Positions 7,786 to 16,621 of a stretch of DNA of 49,110 bases are shown one piece after another. The notes under the pieces were generated by a model. It searched no databases and was not told where the DNA came from. It saw only the letters and a program-made list of their open reading frames with translations. This DNA comes from an uncultured Eggerthellaceae bacterium (GTDB taxonomy: Bacteria; Actinomycetota; Coriobacteriia; Coriobacteriales; Eggerthellaceae). The stretch lies in assembly GCA_949840905.1 (NCBI GenBank), contig CATKXW010000015.1:1-49110 (forward strand). Reading direction: 5' to 3'. Each line of letters begins with the position of its first letter. Position 1 is the stretch's first letter. The position numbers and the translations under genes were made by a program.

Positions 7786-9579
7786 ATGGCCGCAAACACC
7801 GAAGAGAGCAACGAGAGGATAGCCTCGGCGATGCTCGGCGAGTCGTTGGACGGCTCCGGCTCTTGTGGCTCGGCATCGCGCAAGCGGCTGGGAAGGCTCG
7901 AGGCGATGATCATCCCGTGGCGCTATCTCGGACTCGCGTTCTTCTGGGCTGCCAGCATGCTCACCTTCCGCAGCTCCATCCTGTTGGTGGGGGATGCCGA
8001 TACCGTTGGCTATAACACTTTTGTGGTGGTCGTCTCCTTCGTGGCGAACATGACCTTCCTGTTCGCTATGGCGGCGCTGGTCGAGCGCAGCCCGCGCTAC
8101 CTCGCGAAGATACCGAGTGCTCTGTTCTGCGTGGCCATCATCGGCGGCTTCGTTTTCATACGGTGTGCCGGAGAGCTTCCCTGTGCGGAGGCCGTCCCTG
8201 TCATGTTGTGTGCGGGCGCCGTGCTGTGCGGGGTGGGCTACGGTTATTTCTGGGGGAGCTGGGCAGACGCGCTCGGACGCATCCATCCATCTGTGACGGC
8301 GGTCTCCATGCCCGTCGTCTTCCTGCTGACCGCGGCTTTGTTCGTAGGGATAACGCTCGTGGTTTCCTACACGCCGATCCCCGCTATCGCTCTGATGATC
8401 CCGCTGCCGCTGCTGTCGTGGGCGTGCTTGGAGCGGAGCCGCAAGGATCCGGCTGCTATCGCGCCCAAAGAGGCATCGTCTCAAAGGTATATCGAAGCGG
8501 TGGTGTCGCTGGTGCCGCTCCTGATCGCGACCATCGTGCTCTCGCTGCTCTTCGGATTCCTTTGGGAGACCACCGTGCTGAGCATGCGCACCGCCACCGA
8601 AGCCCACGGGCTGCCGCTGGTGGCGAACCTCATCGCGGCCATCGTGTTGTTGGGAGGCGTCATCGTCGCGCGTCGCAAGGTGGACCTCACGCTGACCTAT
8701 CGGATACTCATACCCATCGCCATCGTGTTGTTCGTCGTCATCCCCTTCTTCTGGAGCGACCAGCCGGTGCTCATGAACGCCGTCATGAGCGCGCTCTACG
8801 GCGTCTTCGACGTCATCATCTGGTATCTGGTGGTGTCCACCTCTTATGACCTCGGTGTTTCGGGATTCGTGGTCGGCGGCATCGTGCGCGGGGTGTCCAT
8901 CTTGAGTCGGCTCATAGGCATCGGTATCGGGTTTCTGGTGATGCTGGAACCGCTCGCTGCCAGCGGTGCCATGATGGGCGTCTGCATCGGAGCGGTGTAC
9001 GTGCTGGGGATGCTGCTGTGGTTCTTGAGGCGCAGCACAGCGCGGAAAGCTCAGGACGATCAGGTGCGCTCGGCAGCTCAGCTGACGGTTCAGCCGACGG
9101 TGCGGGCGGCGGTGCGGGCGGCGGAAGCGACCGGGGAGACGGAGCAGGTAGCGGAAGCGGCAGCGAAGGTGATGCGGGTGGCGGAAGCGACCGATGAGGC
9201 GCAGCAGGCAGCGGAAGCGCCAATGAAGGCGAAGCAGGTGGCGGAAGCGACCGAAGAAGCGGCACCTGTCGTTGTGGTGGAGGTCGCTGCGGCCGAGAAG
9301 GGGGCCGGAGCCGACCGGGCAGCCAGCGAGGTGCTCGCACCTGAAGGGAAGCAGGCCCTCGCCGAAGAGGACCGCTACGGGCTGATGGCGCGTGAATACG
9401 GCTTGACGCGGCGCGAGGCCGAGGTGCTCTCTTACCTGGCACGGGGACGTTCCGCCAAGGTCATCGCCGAGGCGCTGTTCGTTTCGGAGTCCACCATCCG
9501 CACCCATACGAGACGCATCTTGGAGAAGACCTGCCTGCACTCGAAACAAGAGCTCATCGATCTGGTCGAGCGCTATTGA
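7786..9579 (+). CDS. Membrane-bound LuxR-family regulator with MFS-like sensor domain
   Basis: This 597-residue protein begins with about 12 membrane helices (roughly residues 45-415) that resemble MFS transporters. A long Ala/Glu-rich linker follows, and then a LuxR/GerE helix-turn-helix (about 538-597; LTRREAEVLSYLARGRSAKVIAEALFVS region). Such fusions are abundant in Eggerthellaceae beside molybdoenzyme genes and are presumed to sense a small molecule at the membrane. AAGGAG stands 9 bases before the ATG. It is divergent from the oxidoreductase operon and is the obvious candidate regulator. The linker holds a 10-residue repeat (9118-9267). Confidence 0.9.
   Translation: MAANTEESNERIASAMLGESLDGSGSCGSASRKRLGRLEAMIIPWRYLGLAFFWAASMLTFRSSILLVGDADTVGYNTFVVVVSFVANMTFLFAMAALVERSPRYLAKIPSALFCVAIIGGFVFIRCAGELPCAEAVPVMLCAGAVLCGVGYGYFWGSWADALGRIHPSVTAVSMPVVFLLTAALFVGITLVVSYTPIPAIALMIPLPLLSWACLERSRKDPAAIAPKEASSQRYIEAVVSLVPLLIATIVLSLLFGFLWETTVLSMRTATEAHGLPLVANLIAAIVLLGGVIVARRKVDLTLTYRILIPIAIVLFVVIPFFWSDQPVLMNAVMSALYGVFDVIIWYLVVSTSYDLGVSGFVVGGIVRGVSILSRLIGIGIGFLVMLEPLAASGAMMGVCIGAVYVLGMLLWFLRRSTARKAQDDQVRSAAQLTVQPTVRAAVRAAEATGETEQVAEAAAKVMRVAEATDEAQQAAEAPMKAKQVAEATEEAAPVVVVEVAAAEKGAGADRAASEVLAPEGKQALAEEDRYGLMAREYGLTRREAEVLSYLARGRSAKVIAEALFVSESTIRTHTRRILEKTCLHSKQELIDLVERY
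9118..9267 (+). repeat. Five in-frame 30-bp repeats in the regulator's linker
   Basis: The units encode AAEATGETEQ, VAEAAAKVMR, VAEATDEAQQ, AAEAPMKAKQ and VAEATEEAAP. Each begins with (A/V)AEA. The stretch joins the membrane domain to the DNA-binding domain and should be helical. It is a likely place for length variation between strains. Confidence 0.85.
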
Positions 9580-9650
9580 GCGGTGAGCCACGTGATGCGC
9601 GAGGTCGCTGCACCCGAACCGAGCGCACCGCCCCCGGTCGGTCGCAGTGC

Positions 9651-9656
9651 TATGAT
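9651..9656 (+). promoter_or_regulatory. -10 element placed for a leaderless ybaK mRNA
   Basis: TGC-TATGAT is an extended -10 element that ends 6 bases before the ATG at 9663, so transcription would start at or next to the start codon. A -35 element is not evident. GATGAGG also overlaps here and could serve as a ribosome site if transcription starts upstream. Confidence 0.4.
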
Positions 9657-9662
9657 GAGGCC

Positions 9663-10148
9663 ATGAGCAAGCAGGAGAAACACGCGAAGACCAATGCCAT
9701 GCGACTGCTGGATGCAGCGGGAGTGGGCTATGAGGTCGCGTTGTTCGACTGCGATCCCACCGACACCGGGCTTCAGATCGCCCATATGGTGGGCAAAGAC
9801 CCTGAAGCGGTGTTCAAGACCCTGGTCACCCAAGGGAAGACGGGCGAGCACTATGTGTTCTTGGTGCCCGTCGCCACCGAACTCGACCTGAAGAAGGCCG
9901 CCTCCGCATGCGGCGAGAAGGCGGTGAGCATGGTACGGGCGAAGGAGCTTCTGCCCCTTACCGGATACATCCACGGAGGCTGTTCACCGCTGGGCATGAA
10001 GAAACGCTTCCCTACCTTCATCGACGAGACGGCTCAGTTGTTCGAGCGCATCTCGTTCAGCGGCGGCAAGATAGGCTGTCAGCTCACCCTCGATCCGACT
10101 GACCTTCCGCAAGCGCTCGACTTCGCGTATGCCGACCTGACGGTATAG
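9663..10148 (+). CDS. ybaK: YbaK/EbsC-type Cys-tRNA(Pro) deacylase
   Basis: The 161-residue protein matches the YbaK family over its whole length: KTNAMRLLDAAGV, DAVFKTLV-like (EAVFKTLV), the KKAASACGEK stretch, LTGYIHGGCSPLGMKK and a closing SGGKIGCQL. Enzymes of this family hydrolyse Cys wrongly attached to tRNA-Pro by prolyl-tRNA synthetase. The frame extends upstream to 9576, but family alignment begins after the ATG at 9663. The gene is convergent with upp. Confidence 0.92.
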   Translation: MSKQEKHAKTNAMRLLDAAGVGYEVALFDCDPTDTGLQIAHMVGKDPEAVFKTLVTQGKTGEHYVFLVPVATELDLKKAASACGEKAVSMVRAKELLPLTGYIHGGCSPLGMKKRFPTFIDETAQLFERISFSGGKIGCQLTLDPTDLPQALDFAYADLTV

Positions 10149-10162
10149 GAGGCGTTGGTGTC

Positions 10163-10795
10163 CTAGACGACGGTGGCGAAGATGCGGTCGCCAGCATCGC
10201 CCAGGCCGGGGGTGATGTAGGCGGTCTCGGTGAGCCCGTCATCGAGGGAGGCGGTGTAGATGGCCACGTCGGGATGGGTCTGTTGCAAGGCGCGAACGCC
10301 TTCGGGAGCTGCTACGATGCACAGCATGCGCAGATCCTGGCATCCTCGTTCCTTCAGGCGCGTGAGCGCGTCGGCGGCGCTGCCGCCGGTGGCCAGCATG
10401 GGGTCGATCACGTAGACGAGCGAATCGGCTACGTTAGCGGGCATCTTGCAATAGTATTCCATGGGCTGAAACGTGGTCTCGTCGCGTTCCATGCCGATGA
10501 ATCCCACCGCTGCATGGGGCAGCATGGCCAGCACGCCGTCGACCATGCCCATGCCGGCGCGCAAGATGGGCACCACGGTGATGGGCCGCTGGTCGAGCAT
10601 GGGGAGCGAGGCTGTGCTGACCGGCGTGGTGACCGATGCGGTGCGCACCGGAAGGTCGCGGGAAGCCTCGTAGGCGAGCAGCGCGGCGATGGTGCGCAGG
10701 CGGCTGCGGAACTCGGCGGACGTGGTGGCGGCATCGCGCATGATCGTGAGGTTATGGGAGACGATCGGGTGGTCGACGATGTGCAGCATGTCCAT
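10163..10795 (-). CDS. upp: Uracil phosphoribosyltransferase
   Basis: The 210-residue protein converts uracil and PRPP to UMP in pyrimidine salvage. The PRPP-binding loop VIDPMLATGGSA is clear, as are VPILRAGMGMVDG and the C-terminal YITPGLGDAGDR uracil-binding segment. Length is normal for the family. GAGGAG precedes the ATG at 10795. A TATAAT on the minus strand (10849-10844) is a plausible -10 element about 50 bases upstream of the start codon. Confidence 0.97.
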   Translation of the reverse strand: MDMLHIVDHPIVSHNLTIMRDAATTSAEFRSRLRTIAALLAYEASRDLPVRTASVTTPVSTASLPMLDQRPITVVPILRAGMGMVDGVLAMLPHAAVGFIGMERDETTFQPMEYYCKMPANVADSLVYVIDPMLATGGSAADALTRLKERGCQDLRMLCIVAAPEGVRALQQTHPDVAIYTASLDDGLTETAYITPGLGDAGDRIFATVV

Positions 10796-10886
10796 GGGCG
10801 TGCTCCTCGGCTTCTTCGGAAAGGGACGGTTCGCTTCTGAACATTATAGTGGCCGTTGCGGCTTTGGGGCCTTCTCGGAAGCGGTT

Positions 10887-10915
10887 TTGGCAGGGGGAGG
10901 GGCTTCCGCTATCAT
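10887..10915 (+). promoter_or_regulatory. Promoter of the first two-component system, predicted leaderless
   Basis: TTGGCA (10887-10892), 17 bases, then TATCAT (10910-10915). The ATG at 10922 begins 6 bases past the -10, where transcription should start. No ribosome site lies at proper spacing. Confidence 0.6.
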
Positions 10916-10921
10916 TACGGC

Positions 10922-11587
10922 ATGGACACCATCTTCATCATAGAAGACGACAGCGCACTGCGCGAGGAGCTGACGCGGCTCTTGCAGCTGCAAGGCTATG
11001 CTGTGGCGACGACGGTCGATTTTCCCAACGCTGCCCAGGCGGTTCTGGAGGCCGACCCGGCATGCGTGGTGCTCGACCTGGCGCTGCCCGGTGCTGACGG
11101 CCACGCCATCTGCCGCGACGTCCATGAGCGCTCGACGGTACCCATCATCATGCTCACCTCGTCGGTGAGCGAGTTCGACGAGGTGATGGCCCTGGGCCTT
11201 GGGGCGAGCGATTACGTCACCAAGCCCTATCGGCCGGCGGTGCTGCTGGCTCGTATCCAGGCGCTGCTACGGAAGGCACCGCCCTTTCAGAGCGCGCGGC
11301 TCGAACATGGCGGGGTGACCCTTGATACGAATCGCGCTCTGGTGAGCTGCGGATCGTCTCAGGCTGATCTCACCCGTAACGAGATGCGCATCTTGCAGCT
11401 GCTCATGCGCAACGCGCCGAACATCGTGGCGCGACAGGATATCATGTACGAGCTGTGGGAGTCGGATGAGTTCATCGACGACAATACGCTCACGGTGAAC
11501 GTGAATCGCCTGCGCAAGACGCTCGTGCGCATCGGCGCGCCCGACGATTACGTGAAGACGCATCGCGGCATCGGATATTCCCTATGA
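10922..11587 (+). CDS. OmpR-family response regulator, Bce-like system
   Basis: The 221-residue protein has a receiver domain (acidic pair E9/D10, phosphoacceptor D52 in VVLDLALPG, T79, K101 in YVTKPYRP) and an OmpR-type winged helix ending GIGYSL. Its stop overlaps the kinase start (ATGA). The order regulator, kinase, ATPase, permease matches BceRS-BceAB modules that detect and remove cell-wall-active peptides, so this regulator should control the ABC genes at 12811-15945. The ATG at 10922 directly precedes MDTIFIIEDD, the normal start of the receiver fold. Confidence 0.92.
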   Translation: MDTIFIIEDDSALREELTRLLQLQGYAVATTVDFPNAAQAVLEADPACVVLDLALPGADGHAICRDVHERSTVPIIMLTSSVSEFDEVMALGLGASDYVTKPYRPAVLLARIQALLRKAPPFQSARLEHGGVTLDTNRALVSCGSSQADLTRNEMRILQLLMRNAPNIVARQDIMYELWESDEFIDDNTLTVNVNRLRKTLVRIGAPDDYVKTHRGIGYSL

Positions 11588-12666
11588 GGGTCGCTCCAGG
11601 CGCGAGTTCGGCGGAGGCGGCACCGCTTTACGAGGTCGAGCGCTTCACGTTCGGTGCCTACTTGCGCGATCGTTGGCTGCAAGCGTTCATGGTGTGCGCC
11701 TGTTCGGGCGGCGTGGTCCTCATGTTGGCGGCTTTGGGGCTGAGCGCGACCGCTATCTTGGCAGTGGCCGGGTTCATGGTCATGATGCTCGCCGCCGCGG
11801 TCGTCATCGATTTCCTTCGGCGTCGCAGATTCTGGTATCAGCTGGGGCGAACGGCCGAAGGAGCTCGCCGGGTGAGCGAAGTGCGGTCGTTGATGGACGA
11901 ACCTGAGCATCTGTTGGAAGGGCGTATCGCTTCGCAGGTCGTAGAGCGCCTGAGCGATCTGGCCAATGGCGAACTGACGATGCTGCGGCGCAGCAATGCC
12001 GATTATCGCGATTACATCGAGCTATGGATACATGAGACGAAGACCCCGATCGCGGCGGCGAAGCTGGTGGCCCAGCGCATCGGGGGCGAAGAGGCGCACA
12101 GCATAGGGCGCGAGCTGGAGCGCATCGAGCGTCAGGTAGAGCAGGCGCTCTATTATGCGCGCTCCACCGCGGTGGCGAACGATTACGAGATCCGTGAGGT
12201 GGTCCTTGCTGCCCTCTGCGCCGAAGCTTGCAAGCGCAACGGGCGTTTCCTCATAGAGCAGGAGGTCACGCCGCACTTCGTCATCCCCTCTGAGCTCACG
12301 GTGCTCACCGATGCTCCGTGGCTTCTGTTCATGCTCAGCCAGGTAGTGGTCAACGCGGCACAGTATCAGGCCCGCACCATCGTGTTCAGCGCCGAGATGC
12401 ATGGAGAGGGAACGCCCCATGGCCATACGGTGCTGGAAGTGCGCGACGATGGGGTCGGCATCGCCGAGGCCGACATGGCACGCGTGTTCGATCGCGGCTT
12501 CACCGGCACCAACGGCCGCGCCCGCGGCACGGCTACCGGTATGGGGTTGTATCTGGTGGCTTCCATGGCGACCTCGCTGGGCCTTGGCCTCTCGTTGCGC
12601 AGCGAAGAGGGCGTGGGCACCACCGTGGTCTTCGACTTTCCACACGATCGTAGCCGCATGGCCTGA
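11584..12666 (+). CDS. Intramembrane-type sensor histidine kinase (BceS-like)
   Basis: The 360-residue kinase has two membrane helices (about 34-52 and 57-77) with almost no outside loop, as in BceS-type kinases that read signals through a partner ABC permease. The H-box is IHETKTPIAA with H150. The ATP domain shows the N box NAAQY, DDGVGI, and GTATGMGLYL. It overlaps the regulator gene by 4 bases. Confidence 0.92.
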   Translation: MRVAPGASSAEAAPLYEVERFTFGAYLRDRWLQAFMVCACSGGVVLMLAALGLSATAILAVAGFMVMMLAAAVVIDFLRRRRFWYQLGRTAEGARRVSEVRSLMDEPEHLLEGRIASQVVERLSDLANGELTMLRRSNADYRDYIELWIHETKTPIAAAKLVAQRIGGEEAHSIGRELERIERQVEQALYYARSTAVANDYEIREVVLAALCAEACKRNGRFLIEQEVTPHFVIPSELTVLTDAPWLLFMLSQVVVNAAQYQARTIVFSAEMHGEGTPHGHTVLEVRDDGVGIAEADMARVFDRGFTGTNGRARGTATGMGLYLVASMATSLGLGLSLRSEEGVGTTVVFDFPHDRSRMA

Positions 12667-12710
12667 TGGGCCAGGACCTTCCGACCGCTTCCCTGACATC
12701 GGTGACGATT

Positions 12711-12766
12711 TCGTAAGGAGCTCGTAAGCTGGTTCGATGGTAGCTGTAACGGGGACTCCGTATCAT
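12711..12766 (+). promoter_or_regulatory. Candidate response-regulator site and promoter of the Bce-like ABC operon
   Basis: TCGTAAG occurs at 12711-12717 and 12722-12728, one helical turn apart, as expected for an OmpR-type dimer. A TATCAT -10 element follows at 12761-12766 with no good -35, which is usual for activated promoters. Confidence 0.5.
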
Positions 12767-12810
12767 CGGTCCTAGGTTCAGAGGACTACTGATAGGGAAG
12801 GAGCCGCATC

Positions 12811-12912
12811 ATGAAGATAGTAGGGAAAGCCATCGCGGTGGTGGCCGTGTTCGTGGCGGTGGGGGCGTTGCTCGTCCATGAGGCGCCGCGTCTGACGAAG
12901 AATGGGAGATGA
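12811..12912 (+). CDS. 33-residue membrane microprotein in the Bce-like operon
   Basis: The ORF starts MKIVGKAIAVVAVFVAVGA, a basic start followed by one hydrophobic segment (about residues 8-21), and ends with a short basic tail. AAGGAG stands 8 bases before the ATG, and its stop overlaps the ATPase start (ATGA). The ribosome site, coupling and placement argue that it is expressed. It could be a small membrane partner of the transporter or only a coupling leader; the function is unknown. Confidence 0.6.
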   Translation: MKIVGKAIAVVAVFVAVGALLVHEAPRLTKNGR

Positions 12913-13739
12913 CCATGGCCGAGATCACTGTTACAGCGAACATGCGAGAGATCGAGGGCGGCTTTCAGCCGACCATGCCCATTCTCAGCGTGCGCCAGGT
13001 GGAAAAGGCGTTCGGCGGCCGCGATTCCATCACCCGGGCCCTCGCCGGCGTCAGCTTCGATGTGGCGCCTGGTGAGTTCGTGGCCATCATGGGGCCGTCC
13101 GGTTCGGGCAAGACGACGCTTCTGAACTGCGTCGCCACCATCGACAAGGTCACCAGCGGCCAGATACTGGTCGACGGGCACGACATCACCCAGATGGGGC
13201 GCCGGCAGTTGGCGAAGTTCCGCCGCGACGAGCTGGGCTTCATCTTCCAAGACTTCAACCTGCTCGATACGCTCACTGGTTTCGAGAACATCGCGCTGGG
13301 TCTGACCATCAAGCGAGTCTCGCCTGCGCTCATCCCTCGCAAAGTGGAGGACATAGCCGCCACTTTGGGCGTGAAGGATGTTCTGCGGAAGTATCCGTAT
13401 CAGATGTCGGGCGGTCAGAAGCAGCGCATCGCGGCGGCCCGTGCTATGGTGAGCGATCCGAAGCTCATCTTGGCTGACGAGCCCACCGGCGCGCTCGACT
13501 CGCGCTCCTCAGCGGTGATGCTGGAGATGCTCGAGGTGCTGAACGAGAACCTGGGAGCCACTATCATGATGGTGACCCACGATAGCTTCGCGGCATCGTT
13601 CAGCAATCGAGTGCTGTTCTTGCGCGATGGTCTGGTCTTCAACGAGATTCGCCGCGGCACGATGAGCCGCGAGCAGTTCTTCGCCCGGATCATGGAAGTG
13701 ATCGGCTTTCTGGGAGGGGAGGCGGAGCATGCTGCTTAA
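12909..13739 (+). CDS. ABC transporter ATPase (BceA-like)
   Basis: The 276-residue ATPase has Walker A GPSGSGKT (62-69), Q-loop FIFQDFNLL, signature MSGGQKQR (166-173) and Walker B LILADEPTGALDS. It belongs to the MacB/LolD/BceA group that powers FtsX-type permeases. About 25 extra residues precede the usual start, and a second ATG at 12915 is equally possible. It overlaps the permease gene by 11 bases, so both should be made together. Confidence 0.93.
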   Translation: MTMAEITVTANMREIEGGFQPTMPILSVRQVEKAFGGRDSITRALAGVSFDVAPGEFVAIMGPSGSGKTTLLNCVATIDKVTSGQILVDGHDITQMGRRQLAKFRRDELGFIFQDFNLLDTLTGFENIALGLTIKRVSPALIPRKVEDIAATLGVKDVLRKYPYQMSGGQKQRIAAARAMVSDPKLILADEPTGALDSRSSAVMLEMLEVLNENLGATIMMVTHDSFAASFSNRVLFLRDGLVFNEIRRGTMSREQFFARIMEVIGFLGGEAEHAA

Positions 13740-15945
13740 GCTAGCGGTGCGCAACATCCGCCGCTCGGTGCGCGACTATCTTATCTATTTCGTCACGCTG
13801 CTGTTCGGCGTCGCGCTATTCTATACGTTCAACTCCATCGAGAGCCAACAAGTGCTCTTCGACATGGAAGAGACCGCTTCGGCGAACGTGTTCGAGGTCA
13901 CCCAGTACGTCATGAACATGTTCTCCGGCGTTATCGCGTGCGTGCTCGGATTCTTGGTGCTGTATTCCAACCGCTTCCTCATCCGGCGGCGCAAGCGCGA
14001 GTTCGGCACCTATGAGGTATTGGGGATGATGCCGAGCCAAGTGGCGCGTATCATGCTGTATGAGACTCTCATCGTGGGCGTGGCATCGTTGGTGCTGGGC
14101 CTGTTGCTCGGAGTGCTCCTGTCGCAGGGACTGTCGTTCGTGACGGGTGCCATGTTCGGCACCACGATCAAGAACTACCAGTTCGTGTTCTCGTCCGAGG
14201 CGTTCATGCTCACGCTGATATGCTTCGTCATCATCTTCGCGGTGCTGGCGGTGTTCAACACGGTATCGGTCGGGCGCTATCGGCTGATCACGCTGTTGCA
14301 AGCGGAGTCGCAGAACGAAAAGGCACCGGTGCGCAACCAGTGGGCTTGCCTGGTGGTGTTCATCGTATCCATCGCGGTGCTGGCCTTCGCCTACCAACAG
14401 CTGATCGAGAGCGGCATGGTGATGCTCGATGACCCGCGCTTCCTTCGCGCCACCGTTGCCATGCTGGTGGGGTCGCTTCTGTTCTTCTGGTCGTTGGCCG
14501 GCTTCGTCATCGCACTGCTGACGCGCCTGCGCGGCGTGTATTTGCGGGGATTGCGACCTTTCACGGTGCGACAGATAGCCAGCAAGGTGAACACGGCGTT
14601 CGTATCGCTGTGGGCGGTGTGCGTGCTGCTGTTCTTCTCGATAACCACGTTCTCGGTGGGCATGGGCCTGGTGGAGGTGTTCGTGGGCGATGCGCAGAAA
14701 GCGAACCCCTACTCTGCGACGGCATCGTCCAACATATGGTCTGTCGACCTCCAGAAAGGGAAGGCTTCGCGGGCGATGGAGCTGGACGAGCGAGCGCAGA
14801 CTCTGAAAGAGATGCAGCCTGCGCTCTATGAGGACGGCGTGGCGCATGATTGGTCCATGGCCCAGAAGCTGCAGCAGGCTGCCCCCGAGCTGTGGGAACA
14901 GACCATCGGTAGCTACGGACAGGTGAACAACTACGAGGTACCAGGCCTGTCCATGGGATCCATCGTGGATCGAGTAGATGATCCTGAGTGGCAGAAGAGC
15001 ATTCGCGAGAATGACACCATCGCGGTGGCGATCGAACAGAACGTTCAGGTCATATCTTTGGAAGAGTTCAATACCGCGCGGGAGATGCAGGGCCAACAGC
15101 CGGTGGCGATCGGTGCTGACGAATGCGCGCTCGTGAACAATATGGCCATTACACAGAGCTTGACCGAAGGGGTGGCTCGTTCGGGGGCCGTCTTGAACGT
15201 GAGCGGCGCTGATCTGACGGTTCGCCCCGAAATATACGATACGCAGCTCTATGACAGCGCCATGCTGTCCACCGCGTTCGTGATAGTGGTGCCCGATGAG
15301 GTGGTCGCCAACATGAAGGCGGCTGGCGCGATCCCGAACACCAGCTCTCTGAACATGATGTATGCCGATAACGGTCTGACCGATGCGGAGAACGATGTGC
15401 AGCTCGCCCGTATCGTGGCAGCCGCACAACCGGTCGGCAGCGGTGCGACCGGCGATCGATCGGCTGCTGCTGACATTCGGTACGGCTCAACGTATTGGCC
15501 GGTGAACTCGGTGTATACCGCTCATGAGATGATCACTCAATCGTTCGGCTTGCGCATGATGATCACCTATCTTGCGCTGTACATCGGTCTGGTGTTCTTA
15601 TTGTCCACCGCAGCCATTCTCGCGGTGCAGCAGATGTCGGAGACGGTCGATTCCCAGAATCGTTATCGCATGCTGTGGCGGCTCGGCTGCGATGCGCGCA
15701 TGATAAATCGCTCGCTATTGGCGCAGGTGCTCGTGTACTTCTTGGCGCCGCTGGGTTTGGCGGTGTGCCATTCTGCGTGCGCGATCTGGGTGCTGAGCAA
15801 CGTGATGTTCGACGCTTGGGGCGTGCCTGTGCTCGCACCCATCCTCATGGCCTCCGTGTTCACGAGCGTCATCTATGGTGCCTACCTGCTCATCACCTAT
15901 TTCGCCAGCCGCAGCGTCCTCAAGCCCATACTTCGCTCTGCCTGA
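13729..15945 (+). CDS. FtsX-type ABC permease with large outside domain (BceB-like)
   Basis: The 738-residue permease has seven membrane helices in its first 311 residues, then an outside region of about 290 residues (312-604), then three closing helices from about 606. This 7+3 layout with one large loop between helices VII and VIII is the BceB architecture. In known systems that loop recognises antimicrobial peptide-lipid complexes and passes the signal to the kinase. The gene is the last of the operon; no clear terminator follows on the plus strand. Confidence 0.9.
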   Translation: MLLKLAVRNIRRSVRDYLIYFVTLLFGVALFYTFNSIESQQVLFDMEETASANVFEVTQYVMNMFSGVIACVLGFLVLYSNRFLIRRRKREFGTYEVLGMMPSQVARIMLYETLIVGVASLVLGLLLGVLLSQGLSFVTGAMFGTTIKNYQFVFSSEAFMLTLICFVIIFAVLAVFNTVSVGRYRLITLLQAESQNEKAPVRNQWACLVVFIVSIAVLAFAYQQLIESGMVMLDDPRFLRATVAMLVGSLLFFWSLAGFVIALLTRLRGVYLRGLRPFTVRQIASKVNTAFVSLWAVCVLLFFSITTFSVGMGLVEVFVGDAQKANPYSATASSNIWSVDLQKGKASRAMELDERAQTLKEMQPALYEDGVAHDWSMAQKLQQAAPELWEQTIGSYGQVNNYEVPGLSMGSIVDRVDDPEWQKSIRENDTIAVAIEQNVQVISLEEFNTAREMQGQQPVAIGADECALVNNMAITQSLTEGVARSGAVLNVSGADLTVRPEIYDTQLYDSAMLSTAFVIVVPDEVVANMKAAGAIPNTSSLNMMYADNGLTDAENDVQLARIVAAAQPVGSGATGDRSAAADIRYGSTYWPVNSVYTAHEMITQSFGLRMMITYLALYIGLVFLLSTAAILAVQQMSETVDSQNRYRMLWRLGCDARMINRSLLAQVLVYFLAPLGLAVCHSACAIWVLSNVMFDAWGVPVLAPILMASVFTSVIYGAYLLITYFASRSVLKPILRSA

Positions 15946-16039
15946 TGTCTCAACGCAGAGCTGACGAGAAGCTATCGAGCATGGGCGGACGTGCTATTCG
16001 ATGAACCTCTTTCCAACAGAATCGTTCATGAGGCTTCGA

Positions 16040-16073
16040 AACAGAAAGAACGGGGGCCGTATGGCCCCCGTTC
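16040..16073 (-). terminator. Terminator of the lipoprotein gene
   Basis: GAACGGGGGCC (16048-16058), loop GTAT and GGCCCCCGTTC (16063-16073) form an 11-base stem. On the minus strand a T-rich stretch (TTTCTGTTTC) follows, so it terminates the leftward lipoprotein transcript and may also block transcription coming from the permease. Confidence 0.8.
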
Positions 16074-16099
16074 CGATGTGGCGTGCTATGAACCGTTGG

Positions 16100-16621
16100 C
16101 TACTCGCGCACGAAGATGGAGAGGTTACCGGTGCTGGGGTCGTTCGCGATGATGGCCTCGCCCCAGTCGGAATCGGCTACGTAATCGGCATCCGTCGGCT
16201 TCTCGTTGCCGTTCTCATCCGTGGTGATGAGGGTGATGTCGGTGCCATCCTGCTCCCAGGTGCCCGGCACCTCGACGCCGAGGGCGCTCAGCACCATGGT
16301 GCCGTCATCAGCTAGCGTGTAGGCCGACTCCAGAGTACCCTCCGGTACGCCGTTGGCCTCTTCGTACTCGGTGACGGTGTAATCCTCGCCGTCGATGCGC
16401 ACTGCGGTCATGGTCCAAACGCCAGCCAGGTCGATGGCGTTCTCGTCCACGGCGGCTGCAGAGGTCGTAGCGCTCGATGCCGAAGAGCTCGCGCTGCTCG
16501 ATGCGGAAGAAGAGGGCGATGCGCTCTGCGGGCTGCTGCAGCCGGCGAGCGCCGGCATCGCTGCGGCCAGGGCGCAACCCAGCGCCAGCGCGACCACCTT
16601 CGACGAAACGGTCTTCTTCAT
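16100..16621 (-). CDS. Secreted lipoprotein with lipocalin-like beta domain, function unknown
   Basis: The 173-residue precursor begins MKKTVSSKVVALALG and carries a lipobox ALAGC, so it should be lipid-anchored outside the membrane. A Ser/Ala-rich spacer follows. The mature domain (LAGVWTMTAVRIDGEDYT, then GTWEQDGTDITLI) has the repeated G-x-W and strand pattern of small lipocalin-like proteins. The start at 16621 has AAAGG upstream; the longer frame to 16723 lacks a signal-peptide start. No exact family is recognised. Confidence 0.8.
   Translation of the reverse strand: MKKTVSSKVVALALGCALAAAMPALAGCSSPQSASPSSSASSSASSSASSATTSAAAVDENAIDLAGVWTMTAVRIDGEDYTVTEYEEANGVPEGTLESAYTLADDGTMVLSALGVEVPGTWEQDGTDITLITTDENGNEKPTDADYVADSDWGEAIIANDPSTGNLSIFVRE

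Noticed and set aside
7669-9591. 640-residue minus-strand frame
   Set aside because: It is antisense to the LuxR-MFS gene, His/Arg-rich, with no ribosome site; a shadow of high-GC codon use.
13816-15429. 537-residue minus-strand frame
   Set aside because: It is antisense to the BceB-like permease and composed of His/Gln/Arg-rich shadow sequence.
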